DNA of 64,000 nucleotides from Pseudarthrobacter sp. SSS035 (GTDB lineage: Bacteria; Actinomycetota; Actinomycetes; Actinomycetales; Micrococcaceae). This document shows positions 22,406 to 32,044 of the stretch, piece by piece. The notes under the pieces were generated by a model. The model worked only from the letters and a program-made list of their open reading frames with translations, searched no databases and was not told the origin of the DNA. Positions within the stretch are counted from its first letter, which is position 1. Each line of letters starts with the position of its first letter. The stretch is from assembly GCF_023273875.1 (NCBI RefSeq), contig NZ_CP096882.1, forward strand, positions 2,666,001 to 2,730,000, read 5' to 3'. The position numbers were made by a program, and so were the translations under genes.

Positions 22406-24751
22406 CTAGCGTCTTCCGCCCGGGAAGCCGTTCTGAGGCGGAATGCCCGGAACCTCGGGCATGGGCGGCGGGACGGGCGCGGGCTCAGGAGCGGGGGCAG
22501 GAGGTGGCTCGGGTGCGGGCTCCGGCGCGGGAGCGGGTGCTGGTGCGGGCGCCGGGGCGGGTGCAGGCCTCGGCGCGGCCGGGGCCGGGGTCGGTTTCGG
22601 CGGAGCAATCATGGATGCCGGCGGGGCCGGGAACGGATTTGCCGGGTAGAGCGGGGCGGCCTGGAGCATGTAGTTGACCCACTGCGGCCCGGCGATCATG
22701 AAGCCGTCAAGGCGGGGGTAGAACTGGCCGTTGATAGTGACGTTCTGGCCGGGGCGGTTCTGACCCTCCAATGCGTCGCCAAAGAAAGACGCTGTAGCCA
22801 GCCCCGACGTATAGCCCACCACCCAGGTGGAGCCGTTGTTGTTGGACGTGCCGGTCTTGGCGGCAACGGGCATCAGGGTGTGGATTTTGGGGTTGATCCA
22901 CACGCCGGAGCCGACCTTCAGCACGTCCTGGAGCACTGCGTTGACGCCTCGGGCAACCTCAGGTTTGACGGCGTCGCGGCACTCGCTGGTCTGGCCCGGG
23001 AGTTTCCCGCCTGACATGTCCGTCACCTCAAGCACGGCAATGGGGGCGCAGTACCGGCCGTCGTTCGCGAAGGTGGCGAAGGCGTTGGCCAGATGGACCG
23101 GGGCGACGCCGATGGCGCCGAGGAGATTGCCCAGCTGATGCATGTTGATCTGCGCGCCATCGAGTCCGCTGTGGAGCCCCACGCTGTCCACCATCTTCTG
23201 GATGCCGCAGAAATCGAGCTGGGTGGCCGAGGCGAAGGTGGCCGTGTTGATCGAGTTGTACAGCCCGTAGTTCACGGGCATGGGGCGGTAGTAGCCCTGA
23301 TCGGCATTCTGCAGGTCATCGGCGGCGCCCAGCTCAGGGTTGTTCTGGGCCGTGCTGTAGGCGCCCAGCACCTTTCCGCAGCTGGAACGCCACGGGAAGC
23401 CCAGCGGATACACCCGGCGGGAGGCGTCCACCACGCCGGTCAGCGGCTTGCCCTCGTTTAGCCACTCTGCGAACGTGAAGGGCTTCATGGTGGAGCCTGG
23501 CTGGAAGCCGCCCGCCCCGTTGAGGTCGTTGCCTTGCGGATCGCGGGAGTCCACGTTGAAGTTCAGTTGGGTATCGAACCTGCCCTCGGCCGGCAGGAAC
23601 GCTGTGTTCTGCGCCATGGCCAGAATTTTCCCGGTGCCCGGCTGCACCGTCACGAGGGAGGCGCCCCAACGGTCGGGATTCGCCCCGGCGGTGGCGTCCA
23701 CCTGCGTCTGGGCCGCCACCTGGAGCCGGCCGTCCAGCGTGGTGACGATGGTGAGCCCGCCCCGGTACAGCTTCCGCTCGCGCTCGATCAGGGTGGTGCC
23801 GTAGGCCGGGTTGTTCAGGATCAGATGCGAAATGTAGTCGCAGAAGTACGGCGCCATCTGGGCGTGGGCGCAGCCCTGCTTCCCCGGACTGAGTTTGAGT
23901 TCGATGGGCGTGGCCGCGGCGGCGTCGTGGTCCGCCTGGGTGATCTTGCCCGTGGCCAGCATCTCGGAAAGTACCTGGTTCCGGCGGCCTGTGGCCTGCT
24001 CCGGATTGACGGCGGGGTTGTAGTAGCTGGGGCTGTTGACCAGCCCGGCCAGCAGGGCCGCCTGCGGCAGGTTGAGATCGGCGGCCGTGGTGCTGAAGAA
24101 ATACCGGGCCGCAGCCTCGATTCCGTACGCCTCGCGGTTGAAGAACACGATGTTCAGGTAGCCCTCGAGGATCTGGTCCTTGCTGAACTTTTTCTCCAGC
24201 GCGATGGCCAGCTTCATCTCCCGGAGCTTGTCCCCGATGCTCTTCTGGCCGCTGAGGATCACCTCGTCGGTTTTGTCCTGGGACACGAAGGACTCGTTGA
24301 TCACGTTGGTGACGTACTGCTGGGTAATGGTGGAGGCGCCCTGCCTGCCCTCATTCGTCAGGTTGAAGATCGCAGCCCGGACGATCCCCTGCGGGTCGAT
24401 GCCCGGGTGCTCGTAAAAGCGGCTGTCCTCGATGGCCACGATGGCATCCCGGACCAAAGGCGATATCCGGTCCAGGGGGATCCTGATCCTGTTCTCGGTA
24501 AAGAACGTGGCGATCGGCTGGCCGTCGGAGGTGAGGACTTTGGTGGATTGCGACGGCGGCGCGACGATCAGTTCCGAGGGCAGATTTTCAAAGTAGCTGA
24601 TGGAGGTGCTGACTCCGTAGCCGACAGTCGCAACAGCGGGGACCACCAGGCTTGCGGCCAGTACGCCGCACATGGCGCTCGCAGCAAAGAATCCGATGAC
24701 CCTTCCCAGGGTGGCGGCCAACCGATGCCTGCGTTTCTTTTGCTGCGCCAT
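22406..24751 (-). CDS. Class A penicillin-binding protein (transglycosylase/transpeptidase)
   Basis: 781 residues: short cytosolic tail, one membrane anchor (about 17-45), glycosyltransferase 51 domain with Glu108 in EDSRFYEHPG and GASTITQQY, then a transpeptidase domain with Ser420 (STMK), SIN at 500-502 and KTG at 632-634. All catalytic motifs are intact, so it should polymerise and cross-link peptidoglycan. The last 75 residues are a Pro/Ala/Glu-rich tail. It is monocistronic. Confidence 0.94.
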   Translation of the reverse strand: MAQQKKRRHRLAATLGRVIGFFAASAMCGVLAASLVVPAVATVGYGVSTSISYFENLPSELIVAPPSQSTKVLTSDGQPIATFFTENRIRIPLDRISPLVRDAIVAIEDSRFYEHPGIDPQGIVRAAIFNLTNEGRQGASTITQQYVTNVINESFVSQDKTDEVILSGQKSIGDKLREMKLAIALEKKFSKDQILEGYLNIVFFNREAYGIEAAARYFFSTTAADLNLPQAALLAGLVNSPSYYNPAVNPEQATGRRNQVLSEMLATGKITQADHDAAAATPIELKLSPGKQGCAHAQMAPYFCDYISHLILNNPAYGTTLIERERKLYRGGLTIVTTLDGRLQVAAQTQVDATAGANPDRWGASLVTVQPGTGKILAMAQNTAFLPAEGRFDTQLNFNVDSRDPQGNDLNGAGGFQPGSTMKPFTFAEWLNEGKPLTGVVDASRRVYPLGFPWRSSCGKVLGAYSTAQNNPELGAADDLQNADQGYYRPMPVNYGLYNSINTATFASATQLDFCGIQKMVDSVGLHSGLDGAQINMHQLGNLLGAIGVAPVHLANAFATFANDGRYCAPIAVLEVTDMSGGKLPGQTSECRDAVKPEVARGVNAVLQDVLKVGSGVWINPKIHTLMPVAAKTGTSNNNGSTWVVGYTSGLATASFFGDALEGQNRPGQNVTINGQFYPRLDGFMIAGPQWVNYMLQAAPLYPANPFPAPPASMIAPPKPTPAPAAPRPAPAPAPAPAPAPAPEPAPEPPPAPAPEPAPVPPPMPEVPGIPPQNGFPGGRR

Positions 24752-24887
24752 TGTTCAGCCCCAAGCTCGCGACGTGTGAACAGGATACGCCGCTGCACCT
24801 GCAGCATCCAGATGCTGGACCAACTGATGCCAAGCCGGTATTTTCCGTCCCTAAGTCCGTTCCGGGTCTTGTCACGGCGATACATAC

Positions 24888-24897
24888 CGATATATCG
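24888..24897. promoter_or_regulatory. Palindromic CGATATATCG, probable PadR operator
   Basis: A perfect 10-bp AT-centred palindrome lies 84 bp before the PadR start, in the divergent region with the penicillin-binding protein gene. PadR regulators usually bind such AT-centred dyads in their own promoter. Confidence 0.5.
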
Positions 24898-24981
24898 TTA
24901 AGTGTCGGTGAGTAGTTGACCGATAACCATTCAACAAGGGCCAAAAAGCATTCAAAAGACAAGAGAAGGGACGATGCCACC

Positions 24982-25623
24982 ATGAAAGGCATTCACGACG
25001 ACAAGTTTTTGGAACCGCCGTTCGGGCGGGGACAGTTTGGGCGGGGACGGTTTGAGCGCGGCATGGGCCGCCGCGGACCGCACGGGCACCGCGGGGGAGG
25101 GTTTGGCCCGGGCTTTGGCCCACGGGGCGGATTTGGTCCCGGTTTTGGACCGGGCGGAGGATTCGGTCCCGGCTTTGGGCCCGGTCCCCGGCGGGCAAGC
25201 AGGGGGGACGTCCGGTGGGCCATCCTGTCACTGCTGGCCGAGGCCCCGTCCAACGGTTATGGCCTGATCAAGACCATCGCGGAGAAAACATCTGGCGCAT
25301 GGCGGCCCAGCCCCGGATCGATCTACCCCACACTCCAGCAGTTGGTGGACGAGGACCTCATTGCGCCCCTCAGCGAGGGCCGGCGGACCGACTTCACCCT
25401 CACCGACGCCGGCAAGGCCTACGTGGCCGAGCACGCGGAGGAACTGGAGAACGCATGGAACAGCGATGCGGAAGGATCCGGACCCGCCTTCCACCAGAGT
25501 GTGGGCAAGCTGATGGGGGTCATTCATCAGTTCCGCACGGCCGCTACGGAAGAACAGCGCAATGCTGCGGTGGAAAAGCTCGACGAAACCCGCCGCGCGC
25601 TCTACCGGATCCTGGCCGACTGA
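24982..25623 (+). CDS. PadR-family regulator with Gly/Phe/Pro repeat N-terminus
   Basis: 213 residues. Residues 74-150 form the PadR winged helix (WAILSLLAEAPSNGYGLIK, then RPSPGSIYPTLQQLVDEDLI) and the C-terminus is a dimerisation helix. The first 70 residues are unusual: Gly/Arg/Phe-rich, with three tandem ten-residue units of the type FGPGFGPGGG at 41-67. The ATG at 24982 is the best start; a TTG upstream at 24916 is possible. No efflux partner gene is adjacent, although such regulators often control one. Confidence 0.9.
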   Translation: MKGIHDDKFLEPPFGRGQFGRGRFERGMGRRGPHGHRGGGFGPGFGPRGGFGPGFGPGGGFGPGFGPGPRRASRGDVRWAILSLLAEAPSNGYGLIKTIAEKTSGAWRPSPGSIYPTLQQLVDEDLIAPLSEGRRTDFTLTDAGKAYVAEHAEELENAWNSDAEGSGPAFHQSVGKLMGVIHQFRTAATEEQRNAAVEKLDETRRALYRILAD

Positions 25624-25644
25624 GCGCTTTTGAACACTGTGGCC

Positions 25645-26946
<1,302 letters not shown>

Positions 26947-27316
26947 CGGTGGGTCCCTTTCATTGATCCTGAATACGGGGACTCTTCCTACGTGGCCCGC
27001 GCAATCCCCTGATCAATATTTGTCGCCGCGTGTTTCCGTTTGCGCTTCGCCAGGTTGCGGATACGTTACGGCCCGGCGGCTTACGTGAAGATCGCATGAC
27101 GGTGATGTTTCCGGCGTGTAAACGGGACCTGTTGAACGGCGCCGGGATGGGAAGCCCTGAGACTCCGATGCCAGCGACGGCGGGGGCCGGTCCGCGCACG
27201 TGGTGAGAAGCCGCCGTCGGACGCTGAAAGGGCAACGTTTCCTGAAAGTGAACGGCGGCTCACCGCCGTGGCGGCCAGCCCTCGCGGGGAGAATCCGCGG
27301 TGCTGGCCCCGCGGGG
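26947..27316. other. 370-bp intergenic region, amtB promoter side
   Basis: I see no convincing gene here; the frames covering it have no protein-like character. It must hold the amtB promoter. One segment, GTTTC-N6-GTAAAC at 27107-27123, resembles an actinobacterial GlnR box, which would fit nitrogen control of amtB. A GC-rich near-palindrome (27303-27320) overlaps the end of the nitrilase-family gene and may terminate it. Confidence 0.4.
27107..27123. promoter_or_regulatory. Possible GlnR-type box upstream of amtB
   Basis: GTTTCCGGCGTGTAAAC fits the reverse-complement form of the GlnR half-sites with one mismatch. It is about 160 bp upstream of the amtB start, somewhat far, so the call is tentative. 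Confidence 0.3.
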
Positions 27317-28111
27317 TCAGAAGGTCCGGGCGTTGGCCAGGACGGGCAGTTGGCCGCGGACCTCGGCAATGACGGCCGGGTCAATGTCGACGACGGCGAG
27401 TTCCGGTTCGCCGCCGAGGGCCACCAAGGCAGCGCCCAGGGGAGAGATGACGGCACTGTGGCCGACGCCGGTGGGAGCCTTGCCGGCGGAGCCGATGCCG
27501 ACGCTTGCCGGGTCGCCCTGTCCGCAGGCCACCACGAAAGTGGTGCTGTCCAGCGCGCGGGCCCGGACCAGGAGGTCCCACTGCTCTGCCTTGCCCTCGC
27601 CGGCGCCCCATGAGGCGCAGACAATGTTGACCTGGGCGCCGGCCTTGGCGTTGGCCGTAAACAGTGCCGGGAAGCGCACGTCGTAGCAGGTGGCCAGGCC
27701 GAAGGTGGTGCCGTTCACCTCGAAGGTCACGGGGGCTGTTCCGGCGTCCACGGTATCGGACTCGGCGAATCCGAACGCATCAAAGAGGTGGATCTTGTCG
27801 TAGGAGGTCTCGACGCCGGGGCCGGTGACCAGCAGGGTATTCCGCACGCGGCCGCCGTCGCCCGGGGTGAACATGCCCGCCACCACCGTGATGTCCAGCT
27901 CTTGGGCAATGCTGCGGACGGCGGCAGCCCACGGCCCGTCCAGCGGCTCGGCAATGTCCTTCAGGCTGTTGCCGAAGGCGCGCATGGCGGCTTCCGGGAA
28001 CACCACGAGCTCCGCTCCGGCGGCTTTGGCCCGCGTGGCGTAGTCTCTGATGAGCTCCAGGTTGGCGGCCAGATCGGCTCCGGTGATGATTTGGGCCACT
28101 GCTAAACGCAT
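27317..28111 (-). CDS. Carbon-nitrogen hydrolase (nitrilase superfamily amidase)
   Basis: 264 residues. The catalytic triad is intact: Glu40 in VVFPEAAM, Lys106 in SYDKIHLFD, and Cys142 in LATCYDVRFP. The size and motifs suggest an omega-amidase or short-chain amidase branch. I chose ATG 28111 because GGAG lies eight bases upstream; an extension to 28138 would run through the operator. It is divergent from a GntR gene and shares its regulatory region. It probably hydrolyses an amide imported by the MHS carrier nearby. Confidence 0.92.
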   Translation of the reverse strand: MRLAVAQIITGADLAANLELIRDYATRAKAAGAELVVFPEAAMRAFGNSLKDIAEPLDGPWAAAVRSIAQELDITVVAGMFTPGDGGRVRNTLLVTGPGVETSYDKIHLFDAFGFAESDTVDAGTAPVTFEVNGTTFGLATCYDVRFPALFTANAKAGAQVNIVCASWGAGEGKAEQWDLLVRARALDSTTFVVACGQGDPASVGIGSAGKAPTGVGHSAVISPLGAALVALGGEPELAVVDIDPAVIAEVRGQLPVLANARTF

Positions 28112-28130
28112 GAAATTACTCCAGTCTGTT

Positions 28131-28147
28131 GTATACATAATGTATGC
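28131..28147. promoter_or_regulatory. Operator GTATACATAATGTATGC over the GntR start codon
   Basis: An AT-rich dyad between the divergent nitrilase and GntR genes. A related site (GTATACATTACGCATAC) occurs at 30335 between the MHS and DUF2848 genes. The GntR ATG at 28144 lies within the site, so the regulator should repress itself and the nitrilase together. Confidence 0.7.
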
Positions 28148-28800
28148 GAAAAAGTTCGGCGACGGCGGCTTCCGGCCGCGAGAAGGCGTACGCGTACCTG
28201 CGCGAAAACATCCTGGTTGACCCGGCGGTGCAGGGGAAGTTCCTGAATGAGCAGGAGCTGGCCGCCGAGATCGGCGTCTCGCGAACTCCGGTCCGGGAGG
28301 CGCTCCTGCTGCTCGTCTCCGACGGCCTGGTGGAACTGATTCCGCAGCGCGGGGCCTATGTTCCGCCGGTGACGGGCCGTGAAATGTCGGAACTGATGGA
28401 ACTCCGGGGTGTGCTGGAAAGCCATGCCGCCCGCCTGGTCATCGAACAGAACCGCGTTCCTGCGAAAACGATGCAGGACACCCTGGACCAGCAGGCCCAG
28501 CTTCCCGGGCTGCTGAATGCGGAGGCTGCGCAGGAGTTCATCCGGCTGGACACCCTCTTCCATCAGCTTCTGATCGACGCCGCCGGCAATGAGCTAATCT
28601 CCCGAACGTACAGCAAGCTCCATGTCCGGCAGATCCTGGTGGGCGTCTCGGCCTTGTTCCGCACCGGAGACCGGCGCGGACAGGTGTGCGCCGAACACCA
28701 GGACATCCTCGATGCCCTGATGTCCGGCGACGCCGCGAAGGCGCAGGAGGCCATTGACCATCACCTGGCTATCACCCGGGATATCCTGCTCCGCACCTGA
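28144..28800 (+). CDS. GntR-family (FCD-type) transcriptional regulator
   Basis: 218 residues: HTH at about 10-70 (NEQELAAEIGVSRTPVREALLLL) and an FCD domain with RLDTLFHQLLID, CAEHQDILDAL and the terminal HHLAITRDILL, keeping the ligand or metal histidines. No ribosome site precedes the ATG and a TATACA -10-like element ends six bases before it, so translation is probably leaderless. It likely controls the nitrilase, MHS and DUF2848 genes through the shared GTATACAT motif. Confidence 0.92.
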   Translation: MRKSSATAASGREKAYAYLRENILVDPAVQGKFLNEQELAAEIGVSRTPVREALLLLVSDGLVELIPQRGAYVPPVTGREMSELMELRGVLESHAARLVIEQNRVPAKTMQDTLDQQAQLPGLLNAEAAQEFIRLDTLFHQLLIDAAGNELISRTYSKLHVRQILVGVSALFRTGDRRGQVCAEHQDILDALMSGDAAKAQEAIDHHLAITRDILLRT

Positions 28801-28801
28801 G

Positions 28802-28866
28802 GGAGTTTTTGTCCACATAACGCGAGATGAGAGTCGTTTTGGGTGCATTATGTGGACAAAAACTCC
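28802..28866. terminator. 19-bp inverted repeat with T tracts between convergent genes
   Basis: GGAGTTTTTGTCCACATAA (28802-28820) and its exact complement (28848-28866) enclose a 27-base loop. Each arm includes a run of five T or A, so either strand may terminate. It separates the GntR gene from the MHS gene. Confidence 0.65.
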
Positions 28867-28886
28867 GGTCTTGGGAGTGGGAATCG

Positions 28887-30278
28887 TCAGTGGCCTTTGC
28901 CGTGGGCCGCCTGCTGGCGCTCCAGCGCGGATCCTTCCAGCAGCAGGCGGTAGTCCTCATCCTCCACAGTGTTGGAGTCGCGGCCCATGGCCAGGCCCAC
29001 GGCGGTGACGCCTGCAGCGACTGCCACGTAAATAGCCACCGGAATCCAGGTGCCGAACTGGGCCAGGAGCAGCGTGAACATCAGGGGTGCGATGGCGCCG
29101 CCGATCACGCCGGCGAAGGTGTAGGCCAGGGAGCTGCCGGTGGAGCGGAGCCGGGGTGAGAACTGTTCCACGATGAAGGCGGCCTGCGGGCCGTACATAA
29201 ACGAGTGCGCCATCAGGCCGAGCACAATGCCGATGATGAGCATCGGTTGGTTGTCGGCACCCAGGACGCCGAAGAAGACGAACGTCCACACCGCGCCCAC
29301 CACTGCTGCGGTGCCGTAGACCTTACGGCGGTTGAACCGGTCGGATACGGCGCCGGCCAGCGGGATCATAAAGAGCTGGAATGCTGAGCCGATCAGGACT
29401 GCCGTCAGCACCTGGCTGCGGTCGTAGCCGAGGGCCTGGATGCCGTAGGTGAGCGTGAAAACGGTGAACAGGGCGTAGAGCACGTCCGGGCCCACCCGGC
29501 ACAGTGTGGCGGCGATGAGGGGCCGGAGTTCCTTGCTGAAGACCTCGCGGACAGGGGCGCTGGGCTGTTCGCCGTGGGCCTCGATGGCCTTGAAGATGGG
29601 GGTGTCTTCCAGCTTCAGGCGGATCCAGAGACCGAAACCGACCAGCACGGCCGAGACCAGGAACGCGATGCGCCAGCCGAAACCGATGAACTGTTCTTCG
29701 GTCAGTGCGAGGGTCAGGACGGCAAGGGCGCCATTGGCCATCAGGTTGCCGGCGGGCGGGCCCACCTGGGCTGCAGACGCCCAGAACCCGCGGCGGTGGG
29801 GGTCGCCGTATTCGCTGGAGAGCAGCACGGCGCCGCCCCATTCGCCGCCGACTCCCACGCCCTGGGCGAACCGCAGCAGCACCAGGATGATCGGCGCGCT
29901 GATGCCGATGCTGTCGTAACCGGGGAGCACGCCGATCAGGACGGTGGCCACGCCGATGATCATGAGGGTGGACACCAGCACCTTCTTGCGTCCGATCCGG
30001 TCACCCAGGCGGCCGAAGATGATGCCACCAACAGGCCGGGACACGTAGCCCACCGCATACGTGGAGAAGGCCAGGATGGTGCCCGTCAGGGGATCGGATG
30101 ACGGGAAGAAGACGAGGGGAAATACGACGGCGGCCGCGGCCGAGTAGACGGCGAAGTCATACCACTCGAGGGCGGTGCCGGTGAGGCTGGCAGCGAAGGC
30201 CTTGTACAGGCCCTTGGGGTGAATCGGCTTGTCCGGACGCGGCGCTGCGCCGGAAGCCGGAACTGGGACGTTAGCCAT
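28887..30278 (-). CDS. MFS transporter, MHS type (second in window)
   Basis: 463 residues, twelve membrane segments. MHS marks: SLTGTALEWYDFAVYSAAAAVVF, FGRLGDRIGRKKVL, RFAQGVGVGGEWGGAV. A GGAGGT ribosome site precedes the ATG. It diverges from the DUF2848 gene, with the GTATACAT operator in between, and so is part of the GntR-controlled set with the nitrilase. It is probably the importer of the pathway's amide or carboxylate substrate. Confidence 0.9.
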   Translation of the reverse strand: MANVPVPASGAAPRPDKPIHPKGLYKAFAASLTGTALEWYDFAVYSAAAAVVFPLVFFPSSDPLTGTILAFSTYAVGYVSRPVGGIIFGRLGDRIGRKKVLVSTLMIIGVATVLIGVLPGYDSIGISAPIILVLLRFAQGVGVGGEWGGAVLLSSEYGDPHRRGFWASAAQVGPPAGNLMANGALAVLTLALTEEQFIGFGWRIAFLVSAVLVGFGLWIRLKLEDTPIFKAIEAHGEQPSAPVREVFSKELRPLIAATLCRVGPDVLYALFTVFTLTYGIQALGYDRSQVLTAVLIGSAFQLFMIPLAGAVSDRFNRRKVYGTAAVVGAVWTFVFFGVLGADNQPMLIIGIVLGLMAHSFMYGPQAAFIVEQFSPRLRSTGSSLAYTFAGVIGGAIAPLMFTLLLAQFGTWIPVAIYVAVAAGVTAVGLAMGRDSNTVEDEDYRLLLEGSALERQQAAHGKGH

Positions 30279-30334
30279 GGGTGTTGACCTCCACGAGATG
30301 TTTACGGGTGACGCCTGTCACGCTGGCGTTAAAT

Positions 30335-30351
30335 GTATACATTACGCATAC
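30335..30351. promoter_or_regulatory. Operator GTATACATTACGCATAC in the MHS/DUF2848 divergent region
   Basis: It shares 12 of 17 positions with the site at 28131-28147, including GTATACAT. It lies 57 bp from the MHS start and 78 bp from the DUF2848 start, where one GntR dimer could control both promoters. Confidence 0.65.
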
Positions 30352-30428
30352 TGGATGTACATTGGCCACCGTTTCCGGTTTCCAGTTTGTAAATTTCTCC
30401 AGCAGGACACGCAAAGGATGGACAGAAC

Positions 30429-31115
30429 ATGACGACTCTGAGCTTCGAACTTCCCGACGGCAGCACCCGGACAGTCCAGGTCAAGCACCTCCTGAACGCC
30501 GGTTATGCCGGGCGGGAGCAGGAGGAAGTGCAGGCCCACATTGCCGAGCTGGCAGAACTGGGCGTTCCGGGCCCCGCCACCACCCCGGCGCTCTACCCGG
30601 TCTCGCCGTACCTGGCGCAGCAGGTTTCCGAAGTCCGCGTGCAGCATGCCCGGACCTCCGGGGAAGCCGAATGGGCGCTGGTCATCACGGACGACGGCGT
30701 GCTGCTGACGGTCGCGTGCGACCACACCGACCGCGAGCTTGAGGTCCATGGAGTGGCCTGGAGCAAAAATGCCAGCCCCGACGTCCTGGGCCGCAAGGCG
30801 TGGCGGCTGGACGACGTGCGCGACCACCTGGACCAGATCACGCTGAAGGGCTGGGTGGGGCAGGGGGAAACTCCGGACACGCTGATCCAGGACAGCTCGC
30901 TGGAAGCCCTGCTGACCCCGGACTACTGGCTGGAGGTGCTGACCGAGCGCGGCCTGAATGAGCCGGGGACGGTCCTCATTTCCGGCACGGTGGCCATGAC
31001 CAGCGGGGTAAACCAGTTCGCCCGCAGCTGGAAAGTGGAGATGACAGACCCCGTGACAGGATCCACCGTGGATGCCCAGTACGTGGTGGAGCAGATGGCC
31101 GAGCCCATCGGCTGA
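30429..31115 (+). CDS. DUF2848 family protein
   Basis: 228 residues, the whole length matching DUF2848, a family without known function. Typical features are the opening LSFELPDGSTRTVQVKHLLNAGYAGR, TPALYPVSPYL, ITDDGVLLTVACDHTDRELE, and a C-terminal PGTVLISGTVA. The layout recalls fumarylacetoacetate-hydrolase-like proteins, but I cannot prove that. The AAGGA ribosome site is nine bases from the ATG. Co-regulation with a nitrilase-family amidase and an MHS carrier suggests a catabolic enzyme. Confidence 0.85.
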   Translation: MTTLSFELPDGSTRTVQVKHLLNAGYAGREQEEVQAHIAELAELGVPGPATTPALYPVSPYLAQQVSEVRVQHARTSGEAEWALVITDDGVLLTVACDHTDRELEVHGVAWSKNASPDVLGRKAWRLDDVRDHLDQITLKGWVGQGETPDTLIQDSSLEALLTPDYWLEVLTERGLNEPGTVLISGTVAMTSGVNQFARSWKVEMTDPVTGSTVDAQYVVEQMAEPIG

Positions 31116-31168
31116 TTCCGCCGGGCGGGGGCACTCGGGAGGTCGCAACTCCCGGTAGCATCATTGCT

Positions 31169-31567
31169 ATGCCCACTGCGCTTGAAATGGCAGGTCCCAT
31201 CCTGGAAATGATGACCTGGCTGTGCCTTCCGCCGGGGCTTGCCCTGCTGTTCTACTCGGGCATCCTTCGGCGGTTTGTGCACCCCTGGAACGTTGCGGAA
31301 GCGGTGGTCTACGCGGACACTACCGGAACGGGCTTCCGCTGGTTTGACCGCAAGTTCCAGGTCCACCACGCCCCGATGTCACCCCACGACATCAAGGACC
31401 TGGCCGTGGGCGACACGCTGCCGATCTACTACCACCCCAAGCGCCCCACGCAGTGGCAGACCGCAGCGCCCGAACCGGTGGGGCGGACCGCCGTCGTGCT
31501 TGGCCGCGTGCTCACCGGGATCGGTGTCGTGGCACTCATCGCGGGCAACCTGCTGCCGATGTTCTGA
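31169..31567 (+). CDS. Hypothetical membrane protein (DUF3592-like topology)
   Basis: 132 residues with one membrane segment near 12-32, a soluble beta-rich middle and a second segment near 107-130. The middle contains VGDTLPIYYHPKRPTQW, which resembles the YxPxxP motif of DUF3592 proteins. Function unknown. It lies 53 bp after the DUF2848 gene on the same strand but is probably not part of that pathway. Confidence 0.7.
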   Translation: MPTALEMAGPILEMMTWLCLPPGLALLFYSGILRRFVHPWNVAEAVVYADTTGTGFRWFDRKFQVHHAPMSPHDIKDLAVGDTLPIYYHPKRPTQWQTAAPEPVGRTAVVLGRVLTGIGVVALIAGNLLPMF

Positions 31568-31571
31568 CGTT

Positions 31572-31601
31572 CAGCGGCTGAGTCTGCAGCGGCTGAGTCA
31601 G
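31572..31601. repeat. 15-bp tandem duplication, CAGCGGCTGAGTC unit
   Basis: Two adjacent 15-base units, identical at 13 of 15 positions (CTG versus CAG at the end), in the short gap between the convergent membrane-protein and YnfA-family genes. Confidence 0.7.
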
Positions 31602-31630
31602 CGTACGACGGCGGCCCCCGCCGGAGCGGG

Positions 31631-31990
31631 TCAGCCCGCGTTTCGCGGGGCAAACATGATCACAGCCACCCCGACCAGGCAGATGACGGAGCCCGCGATG
31701 TCCCACCGGTCCGGGCGGAAACCGTCGAAGACCATTCCCCACGCCAGCGAACCAGCCACAAACACGCCGCCGTAGGCGGCAAGGATCCGGCCGAAATGGG
31801 CATCCGGCTGCAGGGTGGCCACAAAACCGTAGAGGCCCAGGGCAATCACTCCCAGCCCTGCCCACCACCAGTCCTTGCCCTCACGGACTGACTGCCACAC
31901 GAGCCACGCGCCGCCAATCTCGGCAGCAGCGGCCAGGATGAACAGCACGGTCGTTTTGGCGACCGCCACGGTTTCAGCAGGAATACTCAC
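31631..31990 (-). CDS. YnfA/UPF0060 family small membrane protein
   Basis: 119 residues with four membrane segments, the standard UPF0060 size. Motifs: AAAAEIGGAWLVWQ, LGLYGFVATLQPDAHFGRILAAYGGVFVAGSLAWG and DIAGSVICLVGVAVIM. The family resembles small multidrug-resistance proteins, but its transport role is uncertain. The GTG at 31990 is preferred to the longer frame, whose N-terminus overlaps the divergent monooxygenase gene. Confidence 0.9.
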   Translation of the reverse strand: MSIPAETVAVAKTTVLFILAAAAEIGGAWLVWQSVREGKDWWWAGLGVIALGLYGFVATLQPDAHFGRILAAYGGVFVAGSLAWGMVFDGFRPDRWDIAGSVICLVGVAVIMFAPRNAG

Positions 31991-32044
31991 AGTCTCATCA
32001 TGCCAGCCGGGAATGCGGCCACCCGGCGGGAGGTTGGGCCTTAC

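Noticed and set aside
22406..22640. Pro/Ala repeat region considered as a tandem DNA repeat of interest
   Set aside because: It encodes the low-complexity tail of the penicillin-binding protein, common in actinobacterial cell-wall enzymes.
23534..24901. 455-codon plus-strand frame
   Set aside because: Antisense to the penicillin-binding protein, whose catalytic motifs are all intact.
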